DNA from: Saccharomonospora amisosensis
Lineage (GTDB): Bacteria; Actinomycetota; Actinomycetes; Mycobacteriales; Pseudonocardiaceae
Direction: 5' to 3'
DNA length: 64,000 nt
Assembly (NCBI RefSeq): GCF_011761185.1
Contig: NZ_JAAOYM010000001.1
Location: 2,108,001-2,172,000 of the forward strand
The notes beneath the pieces are model-generated. The model made no database searches and was not told the origin of the DNA. It saw only the letters and a list, made by a program, of their open reading frames with translations. The position numbers were made by a program, and so were the translations under genes. Of this stretch, positions 39,600-48,550 are shown one piece after another (position 1 is the stretch's first letter; each line of letters starts with the position of its first letter).

Positions 39600-40160
39600 A
39601 TGAGCCCTAGGGTTGGCCTGTCGGCCGATGGTGTCGTCGACGCCGCGCTCGCGCTCGTGGACGAGCGGGGTACCGAAGCGCTCACGCTCGCGAACGTCGC
39701 CGCGCGCACCGGTGTCGCCACCCCGTCCCTGTACAAGCACGTCGGCGGGCTCGCCGAACTTCGCGCCCTCGTGGGTGTGCGGATCCTGGACGAGATGACC
39801 ACCCGGTTCAGTGCCGTCGCGGTGGGCCGTGGCGGCGACGCCGCGGTGGCGGCGTTGATGCGGGAGTACCGCGCCTACGTGCTGGACCATCCGAAGCGCT
39901 ACCCGTTGACGCCGATGGATCCGCTGCACGACCCCGTCCAGCGGGAGGCTGGCACGCGGCTGCTCCAGGTCATGCTCGCCGCGTTGCGTGAGTACGGACT
40001 CGAAGGCGCCGACGCCGTCCACGCCACCCGGCGACTGCGGGTTGTGGTGCACGGCTTCGCCTCCATCGAGGCGGCGGGTGGGTTCGGCCTGCCGGAGGCG
40101 CTGGACGAGACCTACGAACAGCTCATCGACATGTATCTGGCGAGCCTGAGGAGAACCTGA
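39600..40160 (+). CDS. TetR-family regulator, 186 aa
   Basis: N-terminal helix-turn-helix (LTLANVAARTGVATPSLYKHVG, read in parts, about 29-50) followed by a helical ligand domain of the WHG/TetR_C_33 kind, with the HGF motif in VVHGFASIEAAGGF. The ATG at 39600 sits seven bases after the predicted -10 box and right after a 15-bp palindrome, so the mRNA is probably leaderless and self-repressed. A longer frame upstream would run through the promoter. Its stop overlaps the ATG of the membrane protein gene (TGATG), the likely regulated target. Confidence 0.9.
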   Translation: MSPRVGLSADGVVDAALALVDERGTEALTLANVAARTGVATPSLYKHVGGLAELRALVGVRILDEMTTRFSAVAVGRGGDAAVAALMREYRAYVLDHPKRYPLTPMDPLHDPVQREAGTRLLQVMLAALREYGLEGADAVHATRRLRVVVHGFASIEAAGGFGLPEALDETYEQLIDMYLASLRRT

Positions 40161-40789
40161 TGACCACGAAGCGGCTCGGTGCGCTGGCTCTGGCGAGCGC
40201 CGGTGTGCTGTTCCTGCTTTACCCGGCCGTCCGGCCGTGGTACGATGAGTCCACTGTGGACGGAGCGACGCGGTCGATGAGCTCGTCCGCGTGGGTCGCC
40301 TCGCACCTGTTCGCGATGCTCGGCTTCGTCCTGGTTTCGCTGGCCCTGCTGAGCCTGCGACGCCGCACACCCGCAGCCGTCTTCTGGGCCGGGGCGGGCC
40401 TCACGCTTCCCTACTACGGCGCCGAGGATTTCGCGTTGCACGCCGTCGCCAGGCATCAGGCCGACGTGCTGGCGATCACCGAGGACTTCCGCTACGGCCC
40501 GGTCGCGGTCACGATGTTCGCCACCGGTCTGCTCGCCATGGCCGCCGGCGCGGTGCTCGCGGCGCGGACGGCCGGCCCCGGCGGCCGGCTGTTCGCCGCC
40601 GGATTCGTGCTGTTCCTGCCGCAGTTCTTCACCCCGGCGCCGGTTCGGATCGCGCACGGCGTGCTGCTGCTGGCCGGGTGCCTGTGGCTCGCGCACTCCC
40701 TGTGGCGAGGCGCTGTGGGTGACGGGACAGGTTCCAGATCGACGGCCGCCGTGTCGGACGGTGCCGTCGTCGGCGACGGACACAGGTGA
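40160..40789 (+). CDS. Integral membrane protein controlled by TetR, 209 aa
   Basis: Six hydrophobic helices are predicted over residues 5-190. The PYYGAEDFALHAV segment near 88-100 contains conserved-looking acidic and His residues within or beside a membrane helix. No named family is recognised. It is translated from an ATG overlapping the TetR gene stop, so both form one autoregulated operon. It may be a transporter or membrane sensor for the TetR ligand. Confidence 0.72.
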   Translation: MTTKRLGALALASAGVLFLLYPAVRPWYDESTVDGATRSMSSSAWVASHLFAMLGFVLVSLALLSLRRRTPAAVFWAGAGLTLPYYGAEDFALHAVARHQADVLAITEDFRYGPVAVTMFATGLLAMAAGAVLAARTAGPGGRLFAAGFVLFLPQFFTPAPVRIAHGVLLLAGCLWLAHSLWRGAVGDGTGSRSTAAVSDGAVVGDGHR

Positions 40790-40949
40790 CCACTCGTGGC
40801 AACTGACTGTCACGCCGACCGGTTGACCGGGGCGGTGGGCGGCTGCCGCGCGGGCTGAGGTCCCTAGGGTGTGGGGTCCAACGTCCCTTTTGGCCCGCCC
40901 ACCTGCCGAAGGATTATTCGGCGGGAACCAGGCGGACCAGGAGGTGGTC

Positions 40950-41966
40950 ATGACCGCGAGGATTGCCATCAACGGCCTCGGCCGTATCGGCCGTGCCACG
41001 CTGAGGTCCGTGCTGGCCGAGCCTGCACTGGAGCCGGTCGCTGTCAACGACCTCGCCTCCGCCGACAACCTGGCATACCTGCTGCGCTATGACACCGTCT
41101 ACGGGCGCGCCGAGTCCGACGTCGAGGTGTCGGACTCGGCCATCCTCACGCACGGCAGGCGGATCAGCGTGTTCAACGAGCCCGATCCGGCTCGGTTGCC
41201 TTGGCAGGACCTCGACATCGACCTGGTCTTCGAGTGCACGGGTGCCTTCCGCAGGACCGTCGACGTCGTCAAGCACCTCGATGCGGGCGCGCGCAGGGCG
41301 ATCCTGTCCGCCCCGGCCAAGGACGAACTCACCACCGTGGTCCCGGGGGTCAACTCCGACGAGGTCGCCGGCGAGCGGATGGTCTCCTGCGCGAGCTGCA
41401 CCACCAACTGTGTGGCGCCGGTGCTGGAGGTGCTGGACCGCAACCTCGGTGTCCGCAAAGCCACCATGTCGACGGCGCATGCCTACACCTCCAGCCAGCA
41501 GCTCGTCGACGGCCCGGCAGGCAAGCGATGGCGGCGCGGGCGGGCGGCCGCGGCGAGTATCGTGCCGAGCACCACGGGAGCGGCTGAGGCGACGGCGCGG
41601 GTGCTGCCCGAACTGACCAACCGCTTCGACGGGGTCGCGCTGAGGGTGCCGGTTCCGGTCGGTTCGATCGCGGACATCGTGTGCCTCACCGAACGAACCA
41701 CCAACGCCGAACAGCTCAACGAGTTGTTCCGCATCGAGGCGGACAGCGACCGCTACCGTGGGGTGCTCGGGGTGAGCGAGGATCCGATCGTGTCGGCCGA
41801 TGTGATCGCCGACCCACGCGCGACGATCGTCGACCTCACACTGACCACGGTCACCGACGGTGACCTGGTGAAGGTGATGGCCTGGTACGACAACGAGTGG
41901 GGCTACGCCCAGCAGCTGATCCGCCAAGCGCTCGCCATGGTCGGTGAACCGGCCACGGTGCGCTGA
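40950..41966 (+). CDS. gap: Glyceraldehyde-3-phosphate dehydrogenase paralogue, 338 aa
   Basis: NAD-dependent phosphorylating GAPDH. The Rossmann motif INGLGRIGRATLR begins at residue 5, the NAD-specific Asp follows in VAVNDLASADN, and the catalytic Cys150 lies in SCASCTTNC with His about 27 residues further in STAHAYTSSQ. YDNEWGYA near the C-terminus is typical. ATG has GGAGG five bases upstream. It lies ahead of trehalose-related genes and is not next to pgk or tpi, so it is probably an additional copy with a special role. An NADP-linked role is less likely given the Asp. Confidence 0.92.
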   Translation: MTARIAINGLGRIGRATLRSVLAEPALEPVAVNDLASADNLAYLLRYDTVYGRAESDVEVSDSAILTHGRRISVFNEPDPARLPWQDLDIDLVFECTGAFRRTVDVVKHLDAGARRAILSAPAKDELTTVVPGVNSDEVAGERMVSCASCTTNCVAPVLEVLDRNLGVRKATMSTAHAYTSSQQLVDGPAGKRWRRGRAAAASIVPSTTGAAEATARVLPELTNRFDGVALRVPVPVGSIADIVCLTERTTNAEQLNELFRIEADSDRYRGVLGVSEDPIVSADVIADPRATIVDLTLTTVTDGDLVKVMAWYDNEWGYAQQLIRQALAMVGEPATVR

Positions 41967-42001
41967 GGTTCGCCGAAGGCCCGCCCACGACAGGAGAGCC
42001 G

Positions 42002-43579
42002 ATGTCGGTGACCGTCGACGCCGGACTGCACCACGCGGTGCTGTTCGATCTGGACGGGGTGATCACCGATACCGCATCGGTTCACGCCGCCGCCTGGAAG
42101 AACCTGTTCGACGACTACCTGGCGCGGTTGCCGTCCGACAGCGTGGCCGACCGCTCCCCGTTCACCGACGACGACTATCGCCGGTTCGTGGACGGCAGGC
42201 CCCGCTACGACGGGGTCGATGCCTTCCTGCGCTCACGCGGCCACACGCTGCCGTGGGGGGATCCCGCTGACCCTGACGACACCGAGACGGTGTGCGGCCT
42301 GGGTAACCGCAAGAACCGCTACTTCCACCAGCGGCTGCGTGCCGACGGGGTGCGCGTGTTCGACTCCACCGTCGCCCTGGTGCACAGCCTGCGGGAGGCG
42401 GGGGTGGATACGGCGGTGTTCTCCGCCAGCCGCAACTGCGGCCCGGTACTGGAGGCCGCCGGGCTGGGCCAGTTGTTCGGCGTCCGGGTCGACGGAGTGG
42501 TGGCCGCCGAGTTGGGGTTGCCGGGCAAACCCGATCCCGCCGCGCTGCTGGAGGCGGCCAGGCGAGTCGGGGCGCACCCGGCCCACACCGTGGTGGTGGA
42601 GGACGCCGAGGCGGGGGTCGCCGCGGGTCGTCGCGGCGGCTTCGGGCTCGTGATCGGCGTGGACCGCACCGAGGGCACCGGACACGCCGAGGCGCTACGG
42701 CGGCGCGGCGCCGACGCGGTGGTGCCGGACCTGGCACAGGTGCGGGTGCGGCCGCGTGCCGAGACGCTGACACGGATTCCGCACGCGCTGGAGTCGTGGG
42801 AGGCGGTCGCGGGCGTGCTGCGTGCCAGCGACCTGGCCGTGTTCTGCGACTTCGACGGGACCCTCTCCGAGATCGTGCCGGTACCGGGCGACGCCGTGCT
42901 CGCCGACGGGCTGGCGCCTGTGCTGCGGCGGCTCGCCCGGTGCTGCCCGGTGGCCGTGGTCAGCGGACGCGCACTCGCGGACGTGCGCGACCGTGTGGAC
43001 CTGCCGGGAATCTGGTACGCGGGCTGCCACGGTTTCGAGATCGACGGGCCGGACGGCGAGCACTTCGAGTACGAGGCGGCACGGGATGCGCTACCCGTCC
43101 TCGCCGAGTCCGCCGGGGCACTGCGCGACCGGCTCACGGCCGTGCCCGGTGCGTTGGTGGAGGACAAGCGGTTCGCCGTGGCGGTGCACTACCGCAACGT
43201 CGAACCCGGCAGCGTTGCCGAGGTGCTCGCCGCCGTGCGTGAGGTCGGGGACCGGCCCGGGGTCAGGATCACCGGCGGCCGCAAGGTCGCCGAGCTTCGG
43301 CCCGACATCGACTGGGACAAGGGCACGGCGCTGTGGTGGTTGCTGGAGCGGGTCAGTGAAGGCACGGACCGGGTGCTGCCGGTGTACGCGGGCGACGACC
43401 TCACCGACGAGGATGCCTTCGCAGCCGTGCGGCACCGAGGGTTGGGTGTCGCCGTCAGGGGAGGACAGCAGGGTGACCGGCCGTCGAGCGCACACGTCGC
43501 GGTGACGGACCCGCGTGAGCTCCAGGTGTTGCTCACCAGGCTGGCCGAGCTGGCCGAGCGCCGGAGGACCGGCCGATGA
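42002..43579 (+). CDS. otsB: HAD sugar phosphomutase / trehalose-6-phosphate phosphatase fusion, 525 aa
   Basis: Two HAD-superfamily domains. Residues ~10-245 resemble beta-phosphoglucomutase, with nucleophile and acid/base Asp16 and Asp18 in LFDLDGVITDT and later GKPDPA and VVEDAEAG motifs. Residues ~275-520 are a trehalose-6-phosphate phosphatase with Asp283/Asp285 in FCDFDGTLSEI, the VSGRAL loop and YAGDDLTDEDAF. The phosphatase frees trehalose; the mutase would interconvert glucose 1- and 6-phosphate produced by the overlapping GH65 phosphorylase. In mycobacterial OtsB1 (Rv2006) the same three modules form one polypeptide. GGAGAGCC precedes the ATG. Confidence 0.9.
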   Translation: MSVTVDAGLHHAVLFDLDGVITDTASVHAAAWKNLFDDYLARLPSDSVADRSPFTDDDYRRFVDGRPRYDGVDAFLRSRGHTLPWGDPADPDDTETVCGLGNRKNRYFHQRLRADGVRVFDSTVALVHSLREAGVDTAVFSASRNCGPVLEAAGLGQLFGVRVDGVVAAELGLPGKPDPAALLEAARRVGAHPAHTVVVEDAEAGVAAGRRGGFGLVIGVDRTEGTGHAEALRRRGADAVVPDLAQVRVRPRAETLTRIPHALESWEAVAGVLRASDLAVFCDFDGTLSEIVPVPGDAVLADGLAPVLRRLARCCPVAVVSGRALADVRDRVDLPGIWYAGCHGFEIDGPDGEHFEYEAARDALPVLAESAGALRDRLTAVPGALVEDKRFAVAVHYRNVEPGSVAEVLAAVREVGDRPGVRITGGRKVAELRPDIDWDKGTALWWLLERVSEGTDRVLPVYAGDDLTDEDAFAAVRHRGLGVAVRGGQQGDRPSSAHVAVTDPRELQVLLTRLAELAERRRTGR

Positions 43580-45981
43580 CGAACAGCGAGTGGACGTTGT
43601 GTTACCAAGGCTACGATCCGGCGCAGGAGGGGCTGCGCGAGGCGTTGTGCACGGTGGGCAACGGCTATCTCGCCACGCGCGGAGCCGCGCCGGAGTCCGA
43701 AGCGGACGGTACGCACTACCCCGGAACCTACGCGGCCGGTGTCTACAACCGGCTTTCCACCGATATCGCCGGGCACACCGTGGACAACGAGTGCCTTGTG
43801 AACCTGCCGAACTGGCTGGCGCTGACCTTCCGTGTCGACGACGGGCCCTGGTTCGACCTCGCCTCGGTGACGGTGCTGGACTACGAGCAGTACCTCGACA
43901 TGCGACGGGCGGTGCTGGTGCGCAGGTTGCGGTTCCGCGACGGCGGTGGCCGTACGACCGCGGTGACCCAGCGCCGGTTCGTCAGCATGCGGTTCAAGCA
44001 CGGTTGCGCGCTGGAGGTCACAGTGGTCGCGCTGGACTGGTCCGGCAGGCTGGAGTTGCGTAGCGGGCTGGACGGCAGGGTGGACAACAGCCTGGTCGAA
44101 CGGTATCGCGACCTGCCGGGGCGGCATCTTGAGCCGGTCGCGACCAGGGAGTTGTCCGGCGACTCCGTGCTGCTTCAGATGCGGACCAACCAGTCGCGGA
44201 TCGCGGTGGCGATGGCGGCCAGGAGCGTGCTGCGCCGAGGTGATCGGGAATCGTCCAGCTCGGACGCCTCGTACCGACTCGTCCAGGAAGATCGCTGGGT
44301 CGGCCACGACATCGGTGTCGAGGTGCACCCGGGCGAGGTCGTGACGGTGGAGAAGCTGGTCACCGTATTCACCGGACGGGACCGAGCCATCTCCGAGCCC
44401 GGCGCCGAGGCCGCACGCTGGCTGGATCGGCTGGGCGACTTCGACGAGATGCTGCGCGGTCACATCCTGGCCTGGTCACACCTGTGGGACCGGTTCCACG
44501 TCGAGCTCGGAAATCAGGGTGAGGAACTGTGCATCGTGCGGCTGCACCTGCTGCACCTGTTGCAGGCGGTGTCACCCAACACCACGGAACTGGACGCGGG
44601 TGTTCCCGCGAGAGGGCTGCACGGCGAGGCCTACCGGGGGCATGTGCTGTGGGACGAGTTGTTCGTGTTCCCGATCCTCAACCTGCGGATACCGGCACTG
44701 ACCCGCGCGCTACTGCGCTACCGGTACCGGCGGCTGCCCGAGGCGCGGCAGGCGGCCACCGCCTCGGGGCACCGCGGCGCGAGGTATCCCTGGCAGTCCG
44801 GCAGCGACGGCCGGGAGGAGAGCCAGCAGCTGCACCTCAATCCGCTTTCGGGCCGCTGGATTCCCGACGCAAGCCCGCTGCAGTTCCACATCGGACTGGC
44901 GATCGCGTACAACACCTGGCAGTACTACCAGGCCACCGGTGACAGGGAGTTCCTCGCGAACTACGGCACCGAGATGCTGGTGGAGATCGCGAGGTTCTTC
45001 GCGAGCCTGACGACCTACGACCGGGCACGGGACCGGTACGTGATCCGCGGCGTGATGGGGCCCGACGAGTTCCACTCCGGTTACCCGAGCCAGCCCGGCA
45101 ATGGCATCGACAACAATGCCTACACCAACGTGCTCGTCGTGTGGACACTGCTGCGGGCGGCCGAGGCGCTTGAGGTGATCCCGCACCGTACCCGCACGGA
45201 ATTGGAGCAGGCGCTCGGCCTGCGGGCCGAGGACCTGCAGCGGTGGGAGGACATCACGCACAAGATGTTCGTGCCGTTCCACGGCGACGGCGTGATCAGC
45301 CAGTTCGAGGGCTACGAGCTGCTGCGGGAACTGGACTGGGAGCACTACCGGCAGCGCTACGGCAACATCCAGCGGCTCGACCGCATCCTCGAGGCGGAGG
45401 GTGACGACGTCAACCGGTACAAGGCGGGCAAGCAGGCCGACGTGCTCATGCTGTTCTACCTGTTCTCCGCCGACGAGTTGGGGGAGCTGTTCCACCGCCT
45501 GGGCTACCGGCTCGAACACGACACGATTCCGCGCACCATCGACTACTACCTCGCGCGCACGTCGCACGGCTCCACCCTCAGTGCCGTGGTGCACGCGTGG
45601 GTGCTCGCGAGGGCGAACCGCGAGCGAGCACTGGAGTTCTTCGGCAGGGCCCTGCGTTCCGACATCACCGACATCCAGGGCGGCACCACCCCGGAGGGAA
45701 TCCACCTCGCCGCGATGGCGGGCAGCTTCGACCTGCTGCAACGCTGCTTCTCCGGACTGGAGACCAGGCAGGACCGGCTGCAGCTCAATCCGCTGTGGCC
45801 GAAGTCGCTCGGGGTGCTGGAGCTGGCCATCCACTACCGGGAGCACCCGTTGCGGCTGCGGATCAGCGGCAGCCGGGTCGACGTCGCCGCCGAGGAGGGA
45901 TTGCAGCGCCCGGTGGAGGTGGCGTGTCACGGCGAGGTCGCCTGGCTGGAACCTGGTTCGACGGTGCGGTTCTCCTCCTGA
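43576..45981 (+). CDS. GH65 disaccharide phosphorylase (trehalose/kojibiose/maltose type), 801 aa
   Basis: Glycoside hydrolase family 65 enzyme that splits an alpha-glucoside, probably trehalose or maltose, with phosphate to beta-glucose 1-phosphate and glucose. The general acid Glu is about 498 in GVMGPDEFH; the phosphate-binding region appears as RTSHGSTLS, and KQADVLMLFYLF and GTTPEGIH are familiar blocks. An N-terminal beta-sandwich (~1-270) precedes the (alpha/alpha)6 barrel. Its ATG overlaps the HAD/TPP gene by four bases, so the two proteins are made together. Specificity cannot be settled from sequence alone. Confidence 0.92.
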   Translation: MTNSEWTLCYQGYDPAQEGLREALCTVGNGYLATRGAAPESEADGTHYPGTYAAGVYNRLSTDIAGHTVDNECLVNLPNWLALTFRVDDGPWFDLASVTVLDYEQYLDMRRAVLVRRLRFRDGGGRTTAVTQRRFVSMRFKHGCALEVTVVALDWSGRLELRSGLDGRVDNSLVERYRDLPGRHLEPVATRELSGDSVLLQMRTNQSRIAVAMAARSVLRRGDRESSSSDASYRLVQEDRWVGHDIGVEVHPGEVVTVEKLVTVFTGRDRAISEPGAEAARWLDRLGDFDEMLRGHILAWSHLWDRFHVELGNQGEELCIVRLHLLHLLQAVSPNTTELDAGVPARGLHGEAYRGHVLWDELFVFPILNLRIPALTRALLRYRYRRLPEARQAATASGHRGARYPWQSGSDGREESQQLHLNPLSGRWIPDASPLQFHIGLAIAYNTWQYYQATGDREFLANYGTEMLVEIARFFASLTTYDRARDRYVIRGVMGPDEFHSGYPSQPGNGIDNNAYTNVLVVWTLLRAAEALEVIPHRTRTELEQALGLRAEDLQRWEDITHKMFVPFHGDGVISQFEGYELLRELDWEHYRQRYGNIQRLDRILEAEGDDVNRYKAGKQADVLMLFYLFSADELGELFHRLGYRLEHDTIPRTIDYYLARTSHGSTLSAVVHAWVLARANRERALEFFGRALRSDITDIQGGTTPEGIHLAAMAGSFDLLQRCFSGLETRQDRLQLNPLWPKSLGVLELAIHYREHPLRLRISGSRVDVAAEEGLQRPVEVACHGEVAWLEPGSTVRFSS

Positions 45982-46005
45982 CCAGGGCGGCTCTTTCCGA
46001 GGCGC

Positions 46006-46464
46006 TCAGGTGCGGGTGTGGGCGCGCAGCACCTCGAGGGCCTGCTCAGCATGGACGGCCATCCGGAACTCGCTCTTGATCACGGCGAGCACCGTGCTGT
46101 CGGTGCCGATGACGAACGTGTGCCGCTTGGTGAGCAACGGACCCAGCTTGCGGCGCACCCCGAACATTCTGGCGACGTTGCCGTCCTCATCGGACAGCAA
46201 CGGGAAGTCGAACGCGTTGGTGTCGGCGAACCGGCGTTGCTTGTCGACAGGGTCGGGGCTGATGCCGACGCGGTGCGCGCCAAGTTCGGCGAACTCGGCG
46301 GCGAGGTCGCGAAACTGGCAACCTTCCTGGGTGCAGCCGGGGGTTAGCGCGGCCGGATAGAAGAACAGCACCACGGGGCCGGTACGCAGAAATTCCGAAA
46401 GCGAACGCTGCCTACCGTCGGCGTCGGGCAGCGTGAAGTCGTCGACCTGGTCTCCCTGTCTCAT
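46006..46464 (-). CDS. bcp: Thiol peroxidase, Bcp/PrxQ family, 152 aa
   Basis: Thioredoxin-fold peroxiredoxin reducing peroxides. The peroxidatic Cys44 and resolving Cys49 lie in TPGCTQEGC, the CxxxxC arrangement of the PrxQ subgroup. The other catalytic residues (Pro/Thr in YPAALTPGC) are present. Start ATG is six bases after a TACCAT -10-like box (46476-46471), so leaderless transcription is likely; no ribosome site is seen. It follows the GGDEF/EAL gene by 29 bases and converges on the GH65 gene. Confidence 0.93.
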   Translation of the reverse strand: MRQGDQVDDFTLPDADGRQRSLSEFLRTGPVVLFFYPAALTPGCTQEGCQFRDLAAEFAELGAHRVGISPDPVDKQRRFADTNAFDFPLLSDEDGNVARMFGVRRKLGPLLTKRHTFVIGTDSTVLAVIKSEFRMAVHAEQALEVLRAHTRT

Positions 46465-46493
46465 ACGGCGATGGTACGGGTTGTGGCCGGCCG

Positions 46494-48344
46494 TCAGCGC
46501 CGTCCAGCGATGAGTGATCTGATCTCGTCACCGGACACGGCGTCGCCGAACAGCTTGCCGCGGCCTGCGACGACGCCGATCTCACGCAGCCTGGCCGCGT
46601 GTTCGGTGTTGCGCACCCCTTCCGCGCCGATCCGTTCGATACCCAGTTCCCGTGCCCGCGCCACCAGTGTGCCCAGGTGTCTTCGGGCGCCGTCGGCCTC
46701 GGCGCCGTCGGAGGCCAGCGCCTCCACCAGCGGGCCTGCCACGATCGCGAAGCCGACCGGCAGCCGGTGGGTGTGGACCAGTTCGAGGTCGGCCGCCCCC
46801 GAGACGGCCAGGGCGATCTTGACCTCCAGTTCGGACAGTACGGACAACGCCTCCAGTACCTCGCCCCTGCGATCGAGCAGGGCCATGGCGTCGGTGCACA
46901 CCCGCAGTTTCCCCGGCGGGAGTTGGGTTCGGTGCAGCTCGCCGTGCACGATGCCGACCAGGTTGGGGTCGATGGCGAGCCGGATCGGCAGCCGCACGCA
47001 CAGGTCGGGCGCCTCGGCGAACTCCCGGTACCACGCGGCCGCATCCGACATCGCCTGGGTCAGCAGCAGGCGGCCCAGCGCGGGTGCCATGCCGGTGAGG
47101 TCGGCCATCGGGTAGAAGTCGCGTGGCCCCAGCACACCGTGCTCGGGGTGGTTCCACCGTGGCGCCGCGTTGACGACGACGATCTCGTCACTGCCGTCGA
47201 GCTTCACAGTGGGTTCGTACTCCAGCTCGAACTGGCCGTTCTCGATCGCCCCGCCGATCGCGGCGCCGATACTGTAGCGGCGCCGATCGGCCCTGTCGAG
47301 TTCGGGCTCGTACAGCATCCACTGCGCGCGGCCGTTCTCCTTCGCCCGGTGCAACGTGATCTCGGCGGCGCGGTGCAGATCCTCGTGGTCGACGGTTGTG
47401 GTGTCGGCCACCACGATGCCTGCGCTGAGGCTTATCCCGATGCCGCGGCCGTCCACGTACACCGGCTCGGCCAACTCGGCCATCGCCTCCTCCACCAGGT
47501 CCACGACGTCGGCGGTGTCGAGCCTGCCGTGCAGCAGCACTGCGAAGCCGTCGCCGGACAGCCTGGCCACGAACCCGTCGTACCGGTCGAACACGGCCGC
47601 CAGCTTCGTAGCGACGTGGCGCAACACCTCGTCGCCGGCGCCGGGGCCGAGGCCGTCGTTGACGATCCTGAAGCCGTCGATGTCGAGATAGACCAGTGCC
47701 AGCCGGTCGTCGCCCCCCGAGGCCAGCGTGGTCTCCAGCTTGTTGACGAAGCTGCCCGCGTTGGGCAGGCCGGTGAGCGCGTCCAGCACGTTCTGCTTGC
47801 GCAGCGCCTCGCGCAGCAGGGTCAGCTCACCGACGTCCTCCACCATGAGCACCGGGTACAGCGTGCCGGGCGTATCGCCCGACAGCGCGGCGATGGTGAC
47901 CTGGGTGCGGACCGGGCCGTCCTGGGTGTGTTCGAGGTCGGCGCGCTCGCGGCGCCGGGAACGTCCGGTGACACGCAACGAATCCACAGCGGAGCGGATG
48001 GTGTCCGCGTCGTCATCGGTCGCCGCGAGCCCGGTCAGTGGTTCGCCCGCGAGGTCGTCGGTGCTGTAGCCGAGCAGTTGGGTGAACGCGGGATTGACGT
48101 CGAGGATCTTTCCTTCGGGGTCGGCGAGCACGACTCCGATCGGTGATTCTGAGTACAGTGCGGTGAACCGGCGGGTCGCCGCATCGAGGGCGGCTTCGAC
48201 CGGTGCCCGCGCTGCCGTGGCGAACTCGAGCAGGTACGCTTCCAGTTCGCTGTCGGTCAGGTTCACTCCCTCGGTGTTCGCCAGTCTGCGAGCCCAGCCC
48301 CGCGCGATCTCCACCAATCCTGGCGCGTCACCAGGTTCGGCCAC
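46494..48344 (-). CDS. PAS-GGDEF-EAL protein with degenerate catalytic motifs, 616 aa
   Basis: Signalling protein of the cyclic-di-GMP family. Residues ~1-55 are helical, a PAS domain is at ~58-175 (SPIGVVLADPEGKILDVNPAF), GGDEF-like at ~180-345 and EAL-like at ~350-610. The diguanylate cyclase signature reads SGDGF (~262-266) instead of GGDEF, and the phosphodiesterase EAL triad reads NAA (~388-391); several metal ligands seem lost. It is probably a non-catalytic sensor or effector, though weak activity cannot be ruled out. GTG start with AGAGGTGA upstream. No membrane segment. Confidence 0.88.
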   Translation of the reverse strand: MAEPGDAPGLVEIARGWARRLANTEGVNLTDSELEAYLLEFATAARAPVEAALDAATRRFTALYSESPIGVVLADPEGKILDVNPAFTQLLGYSTDDLAGEPLTGLAATDDDADTIRSAVDSLRVTGRSRRRERADLEHTQDGPVRTQVTIAALSGDTPGTLYPVLMVEDVGELTLLREALRKQNVLDALTGLPNAGSFVNKLETTLASGGDDRLALVYLDIDGFRIVNDGLGPGAGDEVLRHVATKLAAVFDRYDGFVARLSGDGFAVLLHGRLDTADVVDLVEEAMAELAEPVYVDGRGIGISLSAGIVVADTTTVDHEDLHRAAEITLHRAKENGRAQWMLYEPELDRADRRRYSIGAAIGGAIENGQFELEYEPTVKLDGSDEIVVVNAAPRWNHPEHGVLGPRDFYPMADLTGMAPALGRLLLTQAMSDAAAWYREFAEAPDLCVRLPIRLAIDPNLVGIVHGELHRTQLPPGKLRVCTDAMALLDRRGEVLEALSVLSELEVKIALAVSGAADLELVHTHRLPVGFAIVAGPLVEALASDGAEADGARRHLGTLVARARELGIERIGAEGVRNTEHAARLREIGVVAGRGKLFGDAVSGDEIRSLIAGRR

Positions 48345-48550
48345 ACTTCACCTCTCAGCCGCGTCTTCTCGCATCGCCATTTCGCGTTGAATGCAGGTTA
48401 CGAGCCGTACGCGGGCCGGGGTGGCGGTGGCCGACGGCGACCCACGTGGCCGAAGCCCTGCCACCGCATCATGCGTCACGGGGGATGTCTACCGGCTGGA
48501 AGGGTGGTTCCGTCATACGGTCGGCTGGTGCCGATGTGTACGCTGCGTGT

